DNA of 64,000 nt from Alphaproteobacteria bacterium. GTDB lineage: Bacteria; Pseudomonadota; Alphaproteobacteria; Caulobacterales; Hyphomonadaceae. The DNA is taken from contig JAHJYW010000010.1 in the NCBI GenBank assembly GCA_018827375.1, positions 124,001 to 188,000 on the forward strand, given 5' to 3'. The translations under genes were made by a program, and so were the position numbers. Below the pieces are notes generated by a model. That model made no database searches and was not told the DNA's origin. It worked only from the letters and a program-made list of their open reading frames with translations. This document shows positions 18,166-27,453 of this stretch, piece after piece. Numbering within the stretch: the stretch's first letter is position 1; each line of letters opens with the position of its first letter.

Positions 18166-20730
18166 ATGAGACAGCCAATGTTGCTGGCAGCTGCCAGCGT
18201 GATCGCCTTGACCGCTGCCGGTCATGCCTGGGCGCAAGAAACCACCGAAACAACAGAAGTCCGGCGCCTTGATCAGGTGACCGTCACGGCCGTGAAACGT
18301 GAGCAGGACCTCAATGAAGTCCCTGTCTCCGTGACGGCCTTCACCGCCGATACGCGCCAGGAACTTGGTTTGGCCAACCTGTCCGATTTCGCGCGCTTTA
18401 CGCCGAGCCTTTCCTTCTCTGCTGGTGACGACCGCGTGTTCGTCCGCGGTGTCGGCCGCCAGACCAATACAAACGGTTCGGACCCAGGCGTCGCAACATA
18501 TTCCGACGGAATCTATGACGCATCGACCTCCGCTGTCTCGAAGAGCGACTTCTTTGTCGACCGTGTTGAAGTTCTGCGCGGACCACAAGGCACGCTCTAT
18601 GGGCGCAACTCGATCGGCGGTGCGATCAACGTCGTGTCGAAACGTCCGACGGATATATTTTCCGCTGACAGCCGCCTGACGATCGGCAATTACGAAACAA
18701 CAGCCATTGAAGCGAGTGTCGCCGGACCCCTGAGCGATCGGGTCAGGGCCAAGCTTGCCGGCTCCTTCCGCAATCAGGACGAGGGCTATCTGAAAAACGT
18801 CGCTGGTGGGCCCAGCGAGGCAGGGAAGGGAGATAGCAGCTATCTTGAATTCCAGCTGGAAGCAGATCCGACGGACAACCTGTCTCTTTGGTTCAAGGCT
18901 GACACGCTCAATTCCGACTCCTACAACCGCGCGACGAACTCGTCTGGTTCCTACGATTATTCGCCGTTTCCAACGGGTAACCTGACCCCGGGCGCTGCCT
19001 TCGGCTATCTTCTTCCAACCTATGTTCAGGAAGGCACGGCCACGGCAAATCCAGGTATCAAGGATATCCGGAAGTTCAGCACCAACACACCAACAAGGTC
19101 CAAGCTGGATGACAGCCTCGGCCTGTCGACCATTGCAACGTGGAGCCTGCCGACTGTCGACGTCAAATACATGGGCGGCTACCGCACCTATGTTTTTGAC
19201 TCCTACCGGGATGATGATGAGACCAGCATGGTCTCCTATGAATACCCGCTTGACCCGGCAAACCCTGCTGCAGGTGAAGTCTTTACCGGTGGACCAAATT
19301 GCCAATGGTATCTCGAAAATGTTGGACCGATCTGTAGTGCGGCCACAGTCTTCCCGTCGCTGACTTTCGGCTATATCGAGGACAAATCCTTCTGGAGCCA
19401 CGAGCTGAACATCCAGTCGTCAGAGGACTCGGATATCTGGTGGATTGTCGGCGCCTATTATTTCGAAGAGGATTTCCATCAGGAATCGCACTTCGGTAAC
19501 AGCGCGCAACCTGAGGTCCGGGCGCCATTCGGTGCGGCACCAAATCCGGATGGTGACTACGTTACGGCTCTGTCTGATCTGACAACCAAGTCCTATGCAC
19601 TCTTTGGTCAGGTCGACTATGACCTGACAGATACGGTCACGCTCACTGGCGGCCTGCGCTATTCCCTTGATGACAAGGCGGGCTCAGAGCAGCTTCGCGT
19701 GATTGGTTACGGCATCGTGCCCGGCTTTACGCTCGGAGGTTCAGGCAACCTCGCGCCGGCGCTCGATCTGACGGCTGCTTCCGTTTCGTATGTTGATGCG
19801 CCAGGCGTCGCCAGCGGCGTTACGATCGACCCTGCGACAGGTCTCGCAAGACGCGAGCTTTCAGATGAATGGAGTGCCGTTTCCGGGGTTGCCGGTATCC
19901 AGTGGCAGCCGAATGCGGATCAGAACTACTTCTTCCGCTATAGCCGCGGTTACAAGTCAGGCGGTTTCAATGCGGGTGGCATCAGCCAGTTTCCGAAGAC
20001 AGGCGAAGAGCTGCTGGACTCGTTTGAAGTGGGCGCAAAGCGCACCTTTGGCGATGAGCTTCAGCTGAATGCCACGGCCTTCTACTATGCCTACGACGGC
20101 CTCCAGGTACCTCTGGATGCCATTGAAAACGGTCTGACGCTGACACGTTTCTTCAACATCGAAGACTCGCGCGCCATGGGTCTGGAGCTTGAGGCCATGT
20201 GGACGCCAACGGACGATCTGCGCTTCATGTTCAGCTATGCTTACAACGATTCAGAAGTTCGCAGCGCCTGCTGTTTCGTGGACAATGTTGATCCGACAGC
20301 CGTTCAGCCCGGTGCGCAGCCATCAGGACCGGCCAATGGCAGCGGCAGCCAGCCGCAAAACCTCAAAGGCGAAATGCTGCCACGCACCGTGCCGAACAAG
20401 TTTGGCCTAAATGCAAGCTATAGTGTGCCGCTTGGCGAGAATGGCGACCTGACCCTGTCGGGCAACTATTCCTGGCAGGATGCAACCTATCACGGCATTT
20501 TCAATCGGCCCTACACGGAAACGCCTAGCTTTGATCAGGTCGACTTTGTCGGCGTCTGGAGAAGTGCGGATGGCACATATGTTGTTACTGCTTACGCCAA
20601 GAATATCTTTGACGAGCAGGGATATGACGGGGCCAGAGGCGGCCTTCTCTCATTCCCTGCCGGCATTGAGCAGACATACTACCTGACGCCACCACGTACA
20701 TTTGGCGTCCAACTCGAACTGCACTTCTAA
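18166..20730 (+). CDS. TonB-dependent receptor
   Basis: An 854-aa outer-membrane receptor. ATG 18166 follows GGGAGGA (18152-18158); an in-frame extension to 18130 crosses that site. Signal peptide ends at GHAWAQ. A TonB-box-like segment (LDQVTVTAVKRE) precedes the plug domain with ISNxxRFTP- and VEVLRGPQGTLYGRNSIGGAINV-type motifs; the 22-strand barrel ends in a C-terminal aromatic (LELHF). The family imports glycans, siderophores and other bulky substrates. It is two bases upstream of a GPH symporter gene, so together they probably carry a sugar or glycoside across both membranes. The substrate is not deducible. Confidence 0.93.
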   Translation: MRQPMLLAAASVIALTAAGHAWAQETTETTEVRRLDQVTVTAVKREQDLNEVPVSVTAFTADTRQELGLANLSDFARFTPSLSFSAGDDRVFVRGVGRQTNTNGSDPGVATYSDGIYDASTSAVSKSDFFVDRVEVLRGPQGTLYGRNSIGGAINVVSKRPTDIFSADSRLTIGNYETTAIEASVAGPLSDRVRAKLAGSFRNQDEGYLKNVAGGPSEAGKGDSSYLEFQLEADPTDNLSLWFKADTLNSDSYNRATNSSGSYDYSPFPTGNLTPGAAFGYLLPTYVQEGTATANPGIKDIRKFSTNTPTRSKLDDSLGLSTIATWSLPTVDVKYMGGYRTYVFDSYRDDDETSMVSYEYPLDPANPAAGEVFTGGPNCQWYLENVGPICSAATVFPSLTFGYIEDKSFWSHELNIQSSEDSDIWWIVGAYYFEEDFHQESHFGNSAQPEVRAPFGAAPNPDGDYVTALSDLTTKSYALFGQVDYDLTDTVTLTGGLRYSLDDKAGSEQLRVIGYGIVPGFTLGGSGNLAPALDLTAASVSYVDAPGVASGVTIDPATGLARRELSDEWSAVSGVAGIQWQPNADQNYFFRYSRGYKSGGFNAGGISQFPKTGEELLDSFEVGAKRTFGDELQLNATAFYYAYDGLQVPLDAIENGLTLTRFFNIEDSRAMGLELEAMWTPTDDLRFMFSYAYNDSEVRSACCFVDNVDPTAVQPGAQPSGPANGSGSQPQNLKGEMLPRTVPNKFGLNASYSVPLGENGDLTLSGNYSWQDATYHGIFNRPYTETPSFDQVDFVGVWRSADGTYVVTAYAKNIFDEQGYDGARGGLLSFPAGIEQTYYLTPPRTFGVQLELHF

Positions 20731-20732
20731 CT

Positions 20733-22166
20733 GTGGAAAAGGCCGGCAAACTCCCTTGGACCACGAAGGTCGTTTACGGACTCGGAACCATCGCCTTTGG
20801 TATCAAGGACAATGGTTTCAATGCGCTGCTGATGATCTACTATAATCAGGTCATCGGCTTGCCGGCAGCCTGGGTCGGCGCCGCGATCATGGTTGCCATG
20901 ATCGCGGATGCCGTGCTCGATCCGGTTGTCGGGCAATGGTCAGACCGCATCAGGACGCGCTGGGGACGGCGACATCCCTTCATGTATGCATCGGTTATTC
21001 CGGTTGGCCTTTTCTATCTGCTGCTCTGGATGCCACCGGCGGTAGAGTCTCATGTTCTCCTGTTCAGCTACCTGCTGATCATGACGAGTGCGACTCGTAT
21101 AGCCATCGGCGTCTATGAGGTGCCGTCCACGGCCTTGCTGGCTGAATTTACGCAGGACTATGACGAACGGACAGAACTCGTCGCCTATCGCTTCTTCTTC
21201 GGCGTGGTCGGCGGTATCCTGATGGGTATCTCTGTCTTTGCCTTCATCTTCACGAATGATCCGGCCGCGCCAGGAGGGCTTCTGGATAAGGTCGGCTACA
21301 TCAAATATGCCTGGATTGCGGCGCCGCTAATGGCGCTTGCGATATTCATTTCCAGTATCGGTACGCATAGCCGGGTTTCGGCGCTGGTTCATTCGCCCCC
21401 ACCCCCGCGGCAGGGCGCCATCGCCACAGCAAAGGAAATGTTTTCCACCCTTTTTCACAGGGTCAATGCACCGATCCTGTTCTCAAGCATGCTCGGCGCG
21501 ATGGCAGGCGGGCTATATGCGGCACTAGGGGTCTATATTCAGACTTACTTCTGGGGCCTCTCGGCAAACAATATTGCTGTTCTCACATCGGGAAATCTCG
21601 TGGGTGTGGTGCTCGCCTTTGTCATTGTGCTCCCCCTGTCTAAGTCGTTCGGCAAGAAATGGACGACCCTAGTACTGTATCTGGTCACATTGATCGCGAT
21701 GGTTGCGCCGATCCTGCTGAACCTGGCTGGCCTGTTTCCAAGCGCAGGCAATCCGATGCTCATGCCGTTGCTCTTCGTCTTTGCAATGATCGTCGCATCT
21801 GCCGTTATTGCGGCGGCTATCCTCAATGTATCGATGGTGGCAGACGTGATCGAACAGATTGAATTGTCGACGGGCCGCCAGTCCGAGGGGCTGATCTTTT
21901 CGGCGACATCAATGGTCAACAAGACCATTTCAGGAATGGGGGTTCTGGCGTCTGGATTCCTGCTGACATTGGTCGGCTTTCCGGATGGCGCGAAGCCCGG
22001 CCAGGTGGATGTTGCCACGGTTAACCACCTCGCCCTGTATTTCTCTCTGGCCGTGATGTTCTTCACGCTCGCAGCGCTCGCGAGCCTGACTTTCTATCCC
22101 GTGACGCGGAGTGACCATGAATCGGCTGTTGACGAGCTTGCGCGTCGCCGGGCCGGGGGTAGTTGA
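20733..22166 (+). CDS. GPH-family sugar/glycoside:cation symporter (MFS)
   Basis: A 477-aa, 12-helix transporter of the glycoside-pentoside-hexuronide family (MelB-like): DAVLDPVVGQWSDRIRTRWGRRHPFMY after helix 2 is the family signature, and YEVPSTALLAEFTQDYDERTELVAYR lies in the helix 4-5 region. It starts with GTG two bases after the TBDR stop and is presumably cotranscribed. These permeases import mono- or disaccharides with H+ or Na+. Given cytosolic fucosidases 2.5 kb downstream, uptake of a fucosyl glycoside is a reasonable guess, not proven. Confidence 0.88.
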   Translation: MEKAGKLPWTTKVVYGLGTIAFGIKDNGFNALLMIYYNQVIGLPAAWVGAAIMVAMIADAVLDPVVGQWSDRIRTRWGRRHPFMYASVIPVGLFYLLLWMPPAVESHVLLFSYLLIMTSATRIAIGVYEVPSTALLAEFTQDYDERTELVAYRFFFGVVGGILMGISVFAFIFTNDPAAPGGLLDKVGYIKYAWIAAPLMALAIFISSIGTHSRVSALVHSPPPPRQGAIATAKEMFSTLFHRVNAPILFSSMLGAMAGGLYAALGVYIQTYFWGLSANNIAVLTSGNLVGVVLAFVIVLPLSKSFGKKWTTLVLYLVTLIAMVAPILLNLAGLFPSAGNPMLMPLLFVFAMIVASAVIAAAILNVSMVADVIEQIELSTGRQSEGLIFSATSMVNKTISGMGVLASGFLLTLVGFPDGAKPGQVDVATVNHLALYFSLAVMFFTLAALASLTFYPVTRSDHESAVDELARRRAGGS

Positions 22167-22388
22167 GCTTTCGACCTAATAGAGGGTATCGAGAGGAAGG
22201 CGTGACTTGGATGATTTCGCACAAGGGCGGAGACGCGGCATGAGAGAGTTTTTTCGATATGCTCACGAAGGGAGCAACAGGCAGTTAGCTGTGCAAACAT
22301 CATATGAATTGGCTACCGGAAGCGTCATTCATGCTGGCAAGGCGAATCGCATTTCTTTGACTGGGTCGCTACGGCTCAATAAACGTTC

Positions 22389-22398
22389 ATTCTAGAAT
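22389..22398. promoter_or_regulatory. Short palindrome upstream of TetR gene
   Basis: ATTCTAGAAT is a perfect 10-bp palindrome 36 bases before the TetR start at 22435. Position and symmetry suit an autoregulatory operator, but a 10-mer is short and could be chance. Confidence 0.3.
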
Positions 22399-22434
22399 AG
22401 ATGTCCCGTGCTTGACGGGGCTGAGAGACTTACA

Positions 22435-23115
22435 ATGCCAAGACCTCCCCACTCGGACGAAACGTCAGAAGCCGGCAAGGTTGAAGAGGCCGCCGTGTCC
22501 GAAGAGATCAAGTATCCGAGACGGACGGCACGCCGTAAGCGCACGCGTGAGAAGATCCTGCGTGCCGCAGCCGGTCTGTTCAATCATGCTGGATATGCGG
22601 CGACGACCATGCAGAACATCGCAGACGCGGCTGATGTACACGTCACCACGCTGTTCATGCATTTCAATTCCAAGGCTGATCTGGCGATTGAGTTCGGGGT
22701 GACGTCGACAGATGAATTACGTGAGCGCGCCTATGCGGCCAGGGATAGCGTACCTGTGCTCGCATTTTTCAGGTCTGAGGTAGAGGCGGCTGTCATTGTG
22801 GCAAAGAAGCAGTCCAGCCAAAGCTTGATGCTCTGGCGCGGCTTGCGTGAGGACAAGGACCTTGCGTATGCCTTGTCGGCATACGAGCATTCGCTCCGGG
22901 ACATATACGCGGAATATATCGCCCATCAGTACGGTCTGGACCGTACGGTTGATTACCGTTCGGATGTTGTCGCTGCACTGCTTGTTGCCAGTGTCAGCCT
23001 GGCGAATGACAAATGGGTTGAGGCGCCGACGGCTATCGACCTTGGTGTAGAACTATCCAGCTCGCTGGAGGTCGCTGAGGCGGGCGCGCGGGCGATACTT
23101 GATGCGAAAGCTTAG
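22435..23115 (+). CDS. TetR-family transcriptional regulator
   Basis: A 226-aa protein from ATG 22435 (GAGAG seven bases upstream; GTG 22408 is an alternative). HTH region RTREKILRAAAGLFNHAGYA then NIADAADVHVTTLFMHFNSKADLAIEF is typical TetR. The first 35 residues are an acidic extension with KYPRRTARRKR ahead of helix 1. The effector domain is unrecognised. It stands alone between the GPH symporter gene and the IclR gene; its target is unclear. Confidence 0.85.
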   Translation: MPRPPHSDETSEAGKVEEAAVSEEIKYPRRTARRKRTREKILRAAAGLFNHAGYAATTMQNIADAADVHVTTLFMHFNSKADLAIEFGVTSTDELRERAYAARDSVPVLAFFRSEVEAAVIVAKKQSSQSLMLWRGLREDKDLAYALSAYEHSLRDIYAEYIAHQYGLDRTVDYRSDVVAALLVASVSLANDKWVEAPTAIDLGVELSSSLEVAEAGARAILDAKA

Positions 23116-23210
23116 GGCTGGCTCTGATTTGATACCTGAAAGCCTCTGACTCGCACTGCTCTTCACCGATAAGCTGGCACGCATACAGGGTTGCCGTTTT
23201 TACGCTTTGA

Positions 23211-23222
23211 TTCATATATGAA
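23211..23222. promoter_or_regulatory. Candidate IclR operator upstream of the regulator
   Basis: TTCATATATGAA is a perfect 12-bp palindrome 33 bases before the IclR start. It shares TTCATAT/ATATGAA half-sites with the larger inverted repeat at 24537-24567 in the fucose locus, which suggests autoregulation by the same protein. KdgR-type IclR proteins are known to bind TTTCA/TGAAA inverted repeats. Confidence 0.5.
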
Positions 23223-23255
23223 ACAGAAGATTATATTTTCCGGGGGCGATACTTC

Positions 23256-24032
23256 ATGGCGGACAACACTTACAAGGCGCCAGCACTGGAGAAGGGACTC
23301 GACATACTGGAATGTCTTGCCGGTCTGAGAACGCCCCAGTCGGTCTCGGATATCGCCCGTAATCTCGGTCGTTCCCGCAGTGAAATCTATCGTATGGTTA
23401 TCGTTCTCGAGATGCGCGGCTATGTCGAACGCACGGACGATCCTGAAAAACTGCAACTCTCCAACCGACTGTTTGAAGTTGGAATGCGCTCACCTCCCAA
23501 GCGTGACCTCCACGAGGCGGCATTGCCGGAAATGTCAGCGCTGGCGGCGGGGATGAAGCAATCCATACAGTTGGCTGTGGTCAGCTCCGATCAGATCGTC
23601 GTCATCGCGCGCACAGAGAGTCCTGATGATGTTGGTTTCAGTGTCCGGCTTGGCTATCGCCGATCAATCATGAAATCAGCCTCCGGTCTCGTCCTGTTTG
23701 CCTTTGCCTCACCGATGCACAAGGCAAAGATGATCGAGGACCTGCACGCCGCAGGTATCGACGATGACGCAATCGGCCTGCTCGAGAAAGAGGCCGCCAT
23801 CGTCCGCCAGAACGGTTTTGCGCGCATGGCGTCTCGTATTGTTGATGGAGTGACCGATATCGGCGCGCCGGTTTTTGATTCAACAAGCTCCGGTGCCGTG
23901 GCGAGCCTCACCGTACCCTTCGTGGTGACGCGCGGTTCGCGTGTATCCCTCGATGAGGCGCCCGGCATGGTCGCAGCTGCAGCCGGACGCATTTCCTCGG
24001 CGCTTGGTTACACGCTACCGCTGGAATCCTAG
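23256..24032 (+). CDS. IclR-family transcriptional regulator, likely of the L-fucose genes
   Basis: A 258-aa regulator with a winged-helix N-terminus (ALEKGLDILECLAGLRTPQSVSDIA..SRSEIYRMVIVLEMRGYVERTDD) and a C-terminal IclR effector domain (LAVVSSDQIVVIARTESP, RSIMKSASGLVLFAF, GAPVFDSTSSGAVASLTVPF). Start ATG 23256 follows a GGGGGC site. It sits immediately next to the fucose catabolic genes and is convergent with the mutarotase gene: the two stop codons share the bases CTAG. It probably senses fucose or a pathway intermediate such as 2-keto-3-deoxyfuconate. Confidence 0.88.
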   Translation: MADNTYKAPALEKGLDILECLAGLRTPQSVSDIARNLGRSRSEIYRMVIVLEMRGYVERTDDPEKLQLSNRLFEVGMRSPPKRDLHEAALPEMSALAAGMKQSIQLAVVSSDQIVVIARTESPDDVGFSVRLGYRRSIMKSASGLVLFAFASPMHKAKMIEDLHAAGIDDDAIGLLEKEAAIVRQNGFARMASRIVDGVTDIGAPVFDSTSSGAVASLTVPFVVTRGSRVSLDEAPGMVAAAAGRISSALGYTLPLES

Positions 24033-24358
24033 TCGTGATGGAAGACCTCTTCGAGAGGGACCCACCACTCACCCGGCGCCGCTGATTCAAACGCGGTCTG
24101 GCAAGGGTCAGTCAGCGCCCACCATTTCTGTGTTTCCGGGTCGTCTGCCATCATCTTCATGTCAGCGTCGATGTCCGTGCCATGATATTCATAGATGCCG
24201 AAGAGAATGTTCTCCGGTTCACGCAGGAATATGCTGTAGTTCCGAATGTTGCAGGCCGTGATCTGCCGCAAGATTTCGGGCCAAGCATTGGCGTGTAGCT
24301 CTTTGTATTCGGCTTTCTTTTCGGGCTTCAGGTAGATGGCCCATGCCTTGCGCTCCAT
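24029..24358 (-). CDS. L-fucose/L-rhamnose mutarotase family protein (RhaM-like)
   Basis: A 109-aa protein of the RhaM/DUF718 ferredoxin-like fold: KAWAIYLKPEKKAEYKELHANAWPE, ITACNIRNYSIFL, LFGIYEYHGTD, and the WWALTDPCQ and GEWWVPLEEVFHHD ends are family marks, including the active-site His in the KELHANAW segment. It interconverts anomers of a 6-deoxy-sugar; the neighbours make L-fucose likely. GGGAGG lies upstream of two ATGs (24364 and 24358); spacing favours 24358. A longer frame to 24574 runs through the operator and is rejected. Divergent from the fucosidase gene. Confidence 0.85.
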   Translation of the reverse strand: MERKAWAIYLKPEKKAEYKELHANAWPEILRQITACNIRNYSIFLREPENILFGIYEYHGTDIDADMKMMADDPETQKWWALTDPCQTAFESAAPGEWWVPLEEVFHHD

Positions 24359-24364
24359 TTTCAT

Positions 24365-24702
24365 ATTCCTCCCTGTTAATTCGTTCTGGTGCGAGCGTGA
24401 CGCGCGAACGGCATGCGACGAAAGCTCGGCAGCCCTATCGCAAATCTCCGCAACACGCCAAATTTCCGATGCTGATCGAGGCCGATCTGTCATTGGACAT
24501 CCCTCGTTCTGGCAACTTCCATCAGCGACATAATCGTTCATATGCAAACATATTGCTTGCATATGAAACGCCATTTATCTATCAATTTCTTCAAGCGGCA
24601 CAAATAGAGGCTGCAGATTCGGGAGGAAGTAGATGACCTGTAGCGTGTCGCGCCGGTACACCGCCGTATGGACGGATCACTCGTCTTGCGAGGTTTGTGG
24701 CA
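24365..24702. other. Divergent control region of the fucose locus
   Basis: A 338-base non-coding region between the mutarotase (minus) and the first GH29 gene (plus). It contains the large inverted repeat at 24537-24567, in an AT-rich segment, and the ribosome sites of both flanking genes. I see no terminator or RNA gene. Confidence 0.6.
24537..24567. promoter_or_regulatory. 31-bp inverted repeat, probable IclR operator
   Basis: TTCATATGCAA (24537-24547) and its exact reverse complement TTGCATATGAA (24557-24567) are separated by nine bases. It lies in the divergent region controlling the mutarotase and the fucosidase-led operon. The half-site TTCATAT recurs upstream of the IclR gene at 23211. 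Confidence 0.65.
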
Positions 24703-26121
24703 ATGTCTAAGCAAGCATCAGCCTATACCGCGACACAGGACAGCCTCATCGGGCACCCGGTTCCGGACTGGTTCCGTGACGCGAAGTTCGGGATATTCAT
24801 CCACTGGGGCCCTTATTCGATCCCCGCATTCGCGCCGCACCAGCCGGAAAAGTCCGAAGGCTCTGCCGACAATGTCATGCAGGCGTTCAAATACAATCCC
24901 TATGCGGAGTGGTATTTGAATACCATGAAGTTCGAGGATGGGCCGACAGCGCAATTCCACCGTGAGACCTATGGTGCGGATTATTCCTACGATCATTTCG
25001 GTGATGCATTCAATGCGTCGCTTGAGAACTGGGATCCTGTCGCCTGGGCGAAACTCTTCAAGCGCTCCGGTGCGCGCTATGTCGTGCTGGTCAGCAAGCA
25101 TCATGACGGCTTCCTGCTGTGGCCCAGCAAAACACCTAATCCGCATAAGCCCAACTGGCAGACCACACGCGATGTGGTCGGTGAACTCGCGGCGGCCGCG
25201 CGTGCCGAGGGCCTCAAGTTTGGCATCTATTATTCAGGCGGTATCGACTGGACATTCAAAGATAAGTGCATTGAATCGATCCAGGATTTGATGGCCATGC
25301 CCGGCGAAGCCGAGGGCTATATTGAATACGCCAATGCGCATTATCATGAGTTGATCGAGCGCTATCAGCCTGATTATCTCTGGAATGACATTGGCTATCC
25401 GAGCGAGCAGTCTTCGTTCGATATCATCGCCGACTACTATAACACTGTCCCTGAAGGTCTTACAAACGACCGCTGGATTTCACCCGACGGCGAGTTGCAG
25501 ACGGATGCTTTCGAGCGGCCGGAAGGGATGACGGGCGTTCTGCCGCCCAAGCCGCCTGTTTGGGATATTCGTACGCCGGAATACGGCATGTTTGACCACA
25601 TCCTCCCGTTCCTTTGGGAAACGACGCGCGGCATGGGGCATTCTTTTGCCTATAACCAGCACGAGGGAGATGCGGACTACCTCACGCCGGGGGCGATCGC
25701 GACCATGATCGCCAGCTCGGCGTGTTTCAACGGTAATGTCCTCTTGAACGTAGGCCCGCGCGGTGATGCGCAGCTGGACCCAGCCCAGGCTGATCGGCTT
25801 GAGGACGCCGGGGCGTGGCTGGCAAAGTATGGACAAGCAATCCAGGGCACCCGACCTGTCGAACTGTCGCGCAAGACTCTGGACGGCGTCAATATCGGCG
25901 CAACGCGCGATACCAATTCGCTCTACCTTCACATGTTCGGAAAGCCCGGTCTGGGCGCGCTGGAAATTGAGCTTCCGTCCGATGTGAGGACCGTTTCCTC
26001 CCTTGAGCAAATTGGTGGGCAGGTCGGTGACTGGTCGTTTGACCAGAACACACTTCGCCTGAACGTTAATGAGTGGGCCGATGAGGCTGTGCAAATCTTT
26101 AAACTTGGACTTTCCCTATGA
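24703..26121 (+). CDS. GH29 alpha-L-fucosidase, cytosolic, copy 1
   Basis: A 472-aa GH29 enzyme without signal peptide. WFRDAKFGIFIHWGPYSIPAFAPH opens the barrel, KHHDGFLLWPS is the conserved substrate-binding segment, and the nucleophile is Asp229 in YLWNDIGYP. The C-terminal beta-sandwich is short. It removes alpha-L-fucose from glycans or glycosides; the absence of an export signal means the fucoside is first imported. The start is ATG 24703 (GTG 24697 is possible). The next gene overlaps by ATGA. A very similar paralogue lies at 27454-28890. Confidence 0.92.
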   Translation: MSKQASAYTATQDSLIGHPVPDWFRDAKFGIFIHWGPYSIPAFAPHQPEKSEGSADNVMQAFKYNPYAEWYLNTMKFEDGPTAQFHRETYGADYSYDHFGDAFNASLENWDPVAWAKLFKRSGARYVVLVSKHHDGFLLWPSKTPNPHKPNWQTTRDVVGELAAAARAEGLKFGIYYSGGIDWTFKDKCIESIQDLMAMPGEAEGYIEYANAHYHELIERYQPDYLWNDIGYPSEQSSFDIIADYYNTVPEGLTNDRWISPDGELQTDAFERPEGMTGVLPPKPPVWDIRTPEYGMFDHILPFLWETTRGMGHSFAYNQHEGDADYLTPGAIATMIASSACFNGNVLLNVGPRGDAQLDPAQADRLEDAGAWLAKYGQAIQGTRPVELSRKTLDGVNIGATRDTNSLYLHMFGKPGLGALEIELPSDVRTVSSLEQIGGQVGDWSFDQNTLRLNVNEWADEAVQIFKLGLSL

Positions 26122-27422
26122 TTATCGATCGTATTGAAGCGCGTGATATCCGCTTTCCGACATCCCGGCAGAAGCATGGTTCCGATGCCATGAATCCGGA
26201 CCCGGATTATTCCTGCGCTTATGCCACCCTCATCATGAAGGGCGGCGAACAGGTCGGCAACGGGCTTACGTTCACCATTGGTCGCGGCAATGACCTGTGT
26301 GTGGCTGCGATCAACGGGCTTGGCGCTCACTTGATCGGCCGAAGCCTGGATGAGTTCGAGGAAGACCTGAGTCTCGCGTCGCGTCTGTTGCTCAATGACA
26401 GCCAGTATCGCTGGCTTGGCCCGGAGAAGGGTGTTGTTCACCTGGCGGCCGCTGCGCTCATCAATGCGGTGTGGGACGCCCTCGCCAAACGCGCCGGGAA
26501 GCCGCTTTGGAGATACGTTAGCGACATGTCGCCAGAGCGCATTATTTCGGCGCTCGACTTCCGCCATATATCGGACTTCCTTTCGAAAGAGGAGGCGCTG
26601 GATCGCCTCCGGCAACAAGCCACCGGCAAGGATAAGCGCATCGCTACGCTCCTGCAGGATGGATATCCGGCCTACACGACATCAGCTGGCTGGCTCGGTT
26701 ACACGGATGAGGCCATCGTCAGCCTGTTGAAGCAGGCCTATGCTGATGGCTGGCGTCATTTTAAGATCAAGGTCGGCGGCGATATCGCCATGGATGTGCG
26801 TCGCTGTGCCCTGTTCCGCGACACGCTTGGCAGCGACGTGCGTTTGAGCGTTGACGCTAATCAGGTCTGGAGTGTCGATGAGGCCGTTGCTGCCGTCAAA
26901 GCCATGGCGCCCTACGATATTTACTGGGTTGAAGAGCCGACAAGCCCTGACGATGTGCTGGGTCACAAGGCGATTGCTGATCGCGTCGCGCCGATCCTGT
27001 TGGCGACGGGAGAGCATGCGCACAACAAGGTCATGTTCAAGCAGTTCCTTCAGGCGGAGGCCATTGGGTTCTGCCAGATCGATTCATGCCGGCTCGCAGG
27101 GGTCAATGAGGTCATTGCTGTAATGTTGATGGCCGACAAGGCCGGGATTCCTGTCTGCCCGCATGCTGGCGGTGTGGGCTTGTGCGAGTATGTCCAGCAC
27201 CTGTCGATGATCGACTATGTCTGCATTTCGGGCACGACAGAGGGCAGGGTCATTGAACATGCCAACCATCTGCACGAGCACTTCAGGAACCCGATTGAAA
27301 TCCGCGAAGGGCGCTACATGGCGCCGCTGGCACCGGGCTATTCTGTCGACATCCTGCCGCAAAGCCTCGTGGATTACGAATTCCCATGTGGCAGTGTCTG
27401 GGCGGAAGAAACCGTCGCGTGA
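26118..27422 (+). CDS. fucD: L-fuconate dehydratase (enolase superfamily)
   Basis: A 434-aa member of the mandelate racemase/enolase group. The KxK catalytic pair lies in HFKIKVGG (Lys216, Lys218). Metal ligands come from SVDANQVW (Asp), WVEEPTSPDD (Glu) and ATGEHAHN (Glu), and the acid/base His is in VCPHAGGVGL. The N-terminal RFPTSRQKHGSDAMNPDPDYS is diagnostic of fuconate dehydratases. It converts L-fuconate to 2-keto-3-deoxy-L-fuconate in the cytosol, step three of the non-phosphorylating fucose route. Start overlaps the fucosidase stop (ATGA); it is flanked on both sides by GH29 copies. Confidence 0.93.
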   Translation: MIIDRIEARDIRFPTSRQKHGSDAMNPDPDYSCAYATLIMKGGEQVGNGLTFTIGRGNDLCVAAINGLGAHLIGRSLDEFEEDLSLASRLLLNDSQYRWLGPEKGVVHLAAAALINAVWDALAKRAGKPLWRYVSDMSPERIISALDFRHISDFLSKEEALDRLRQQATGKDKRIATLLQDGYPAYTTSAGWLGYTDEAIVSLLKQAYADGWRHFKIKVGGDIAMDVRRCALFRDTLGSDVRLSVDANQVWSVDEAVAAVKAMAPYDIYWVEEPTSPDDVLGHKAIADRVAPILLATGEHAHNKVMFKQFLQAEAIGFCQIDSCRLAGVNEVIAVMLMADKAGIPVCPHAGGVGLCEYVQHLSMIDYVCISGTTEGRVIEHANHLHEHFRNPIEIREGRYMAPLAPGYSVDILPQSLVDYEFPCGSVWAEETVA

Positions 27423-27453
27423 CTTGCGCATCTAAACTCACTCGGAGGACCCA

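Noticed and set aside
18160-19401. Minus-strand open frame of 413 codons opposite the TBDR at 18166
   Set aside because: Antisense shadow of a receptor whose plug motifs are unambiguous.
24359-24574. N-terminal extension of the mutarotase to 24574
   Set aside because: It would run through the inverted-repeat operator, lacks a ribosome site, and the RhaM family begins at the MERKAWAIY segment.
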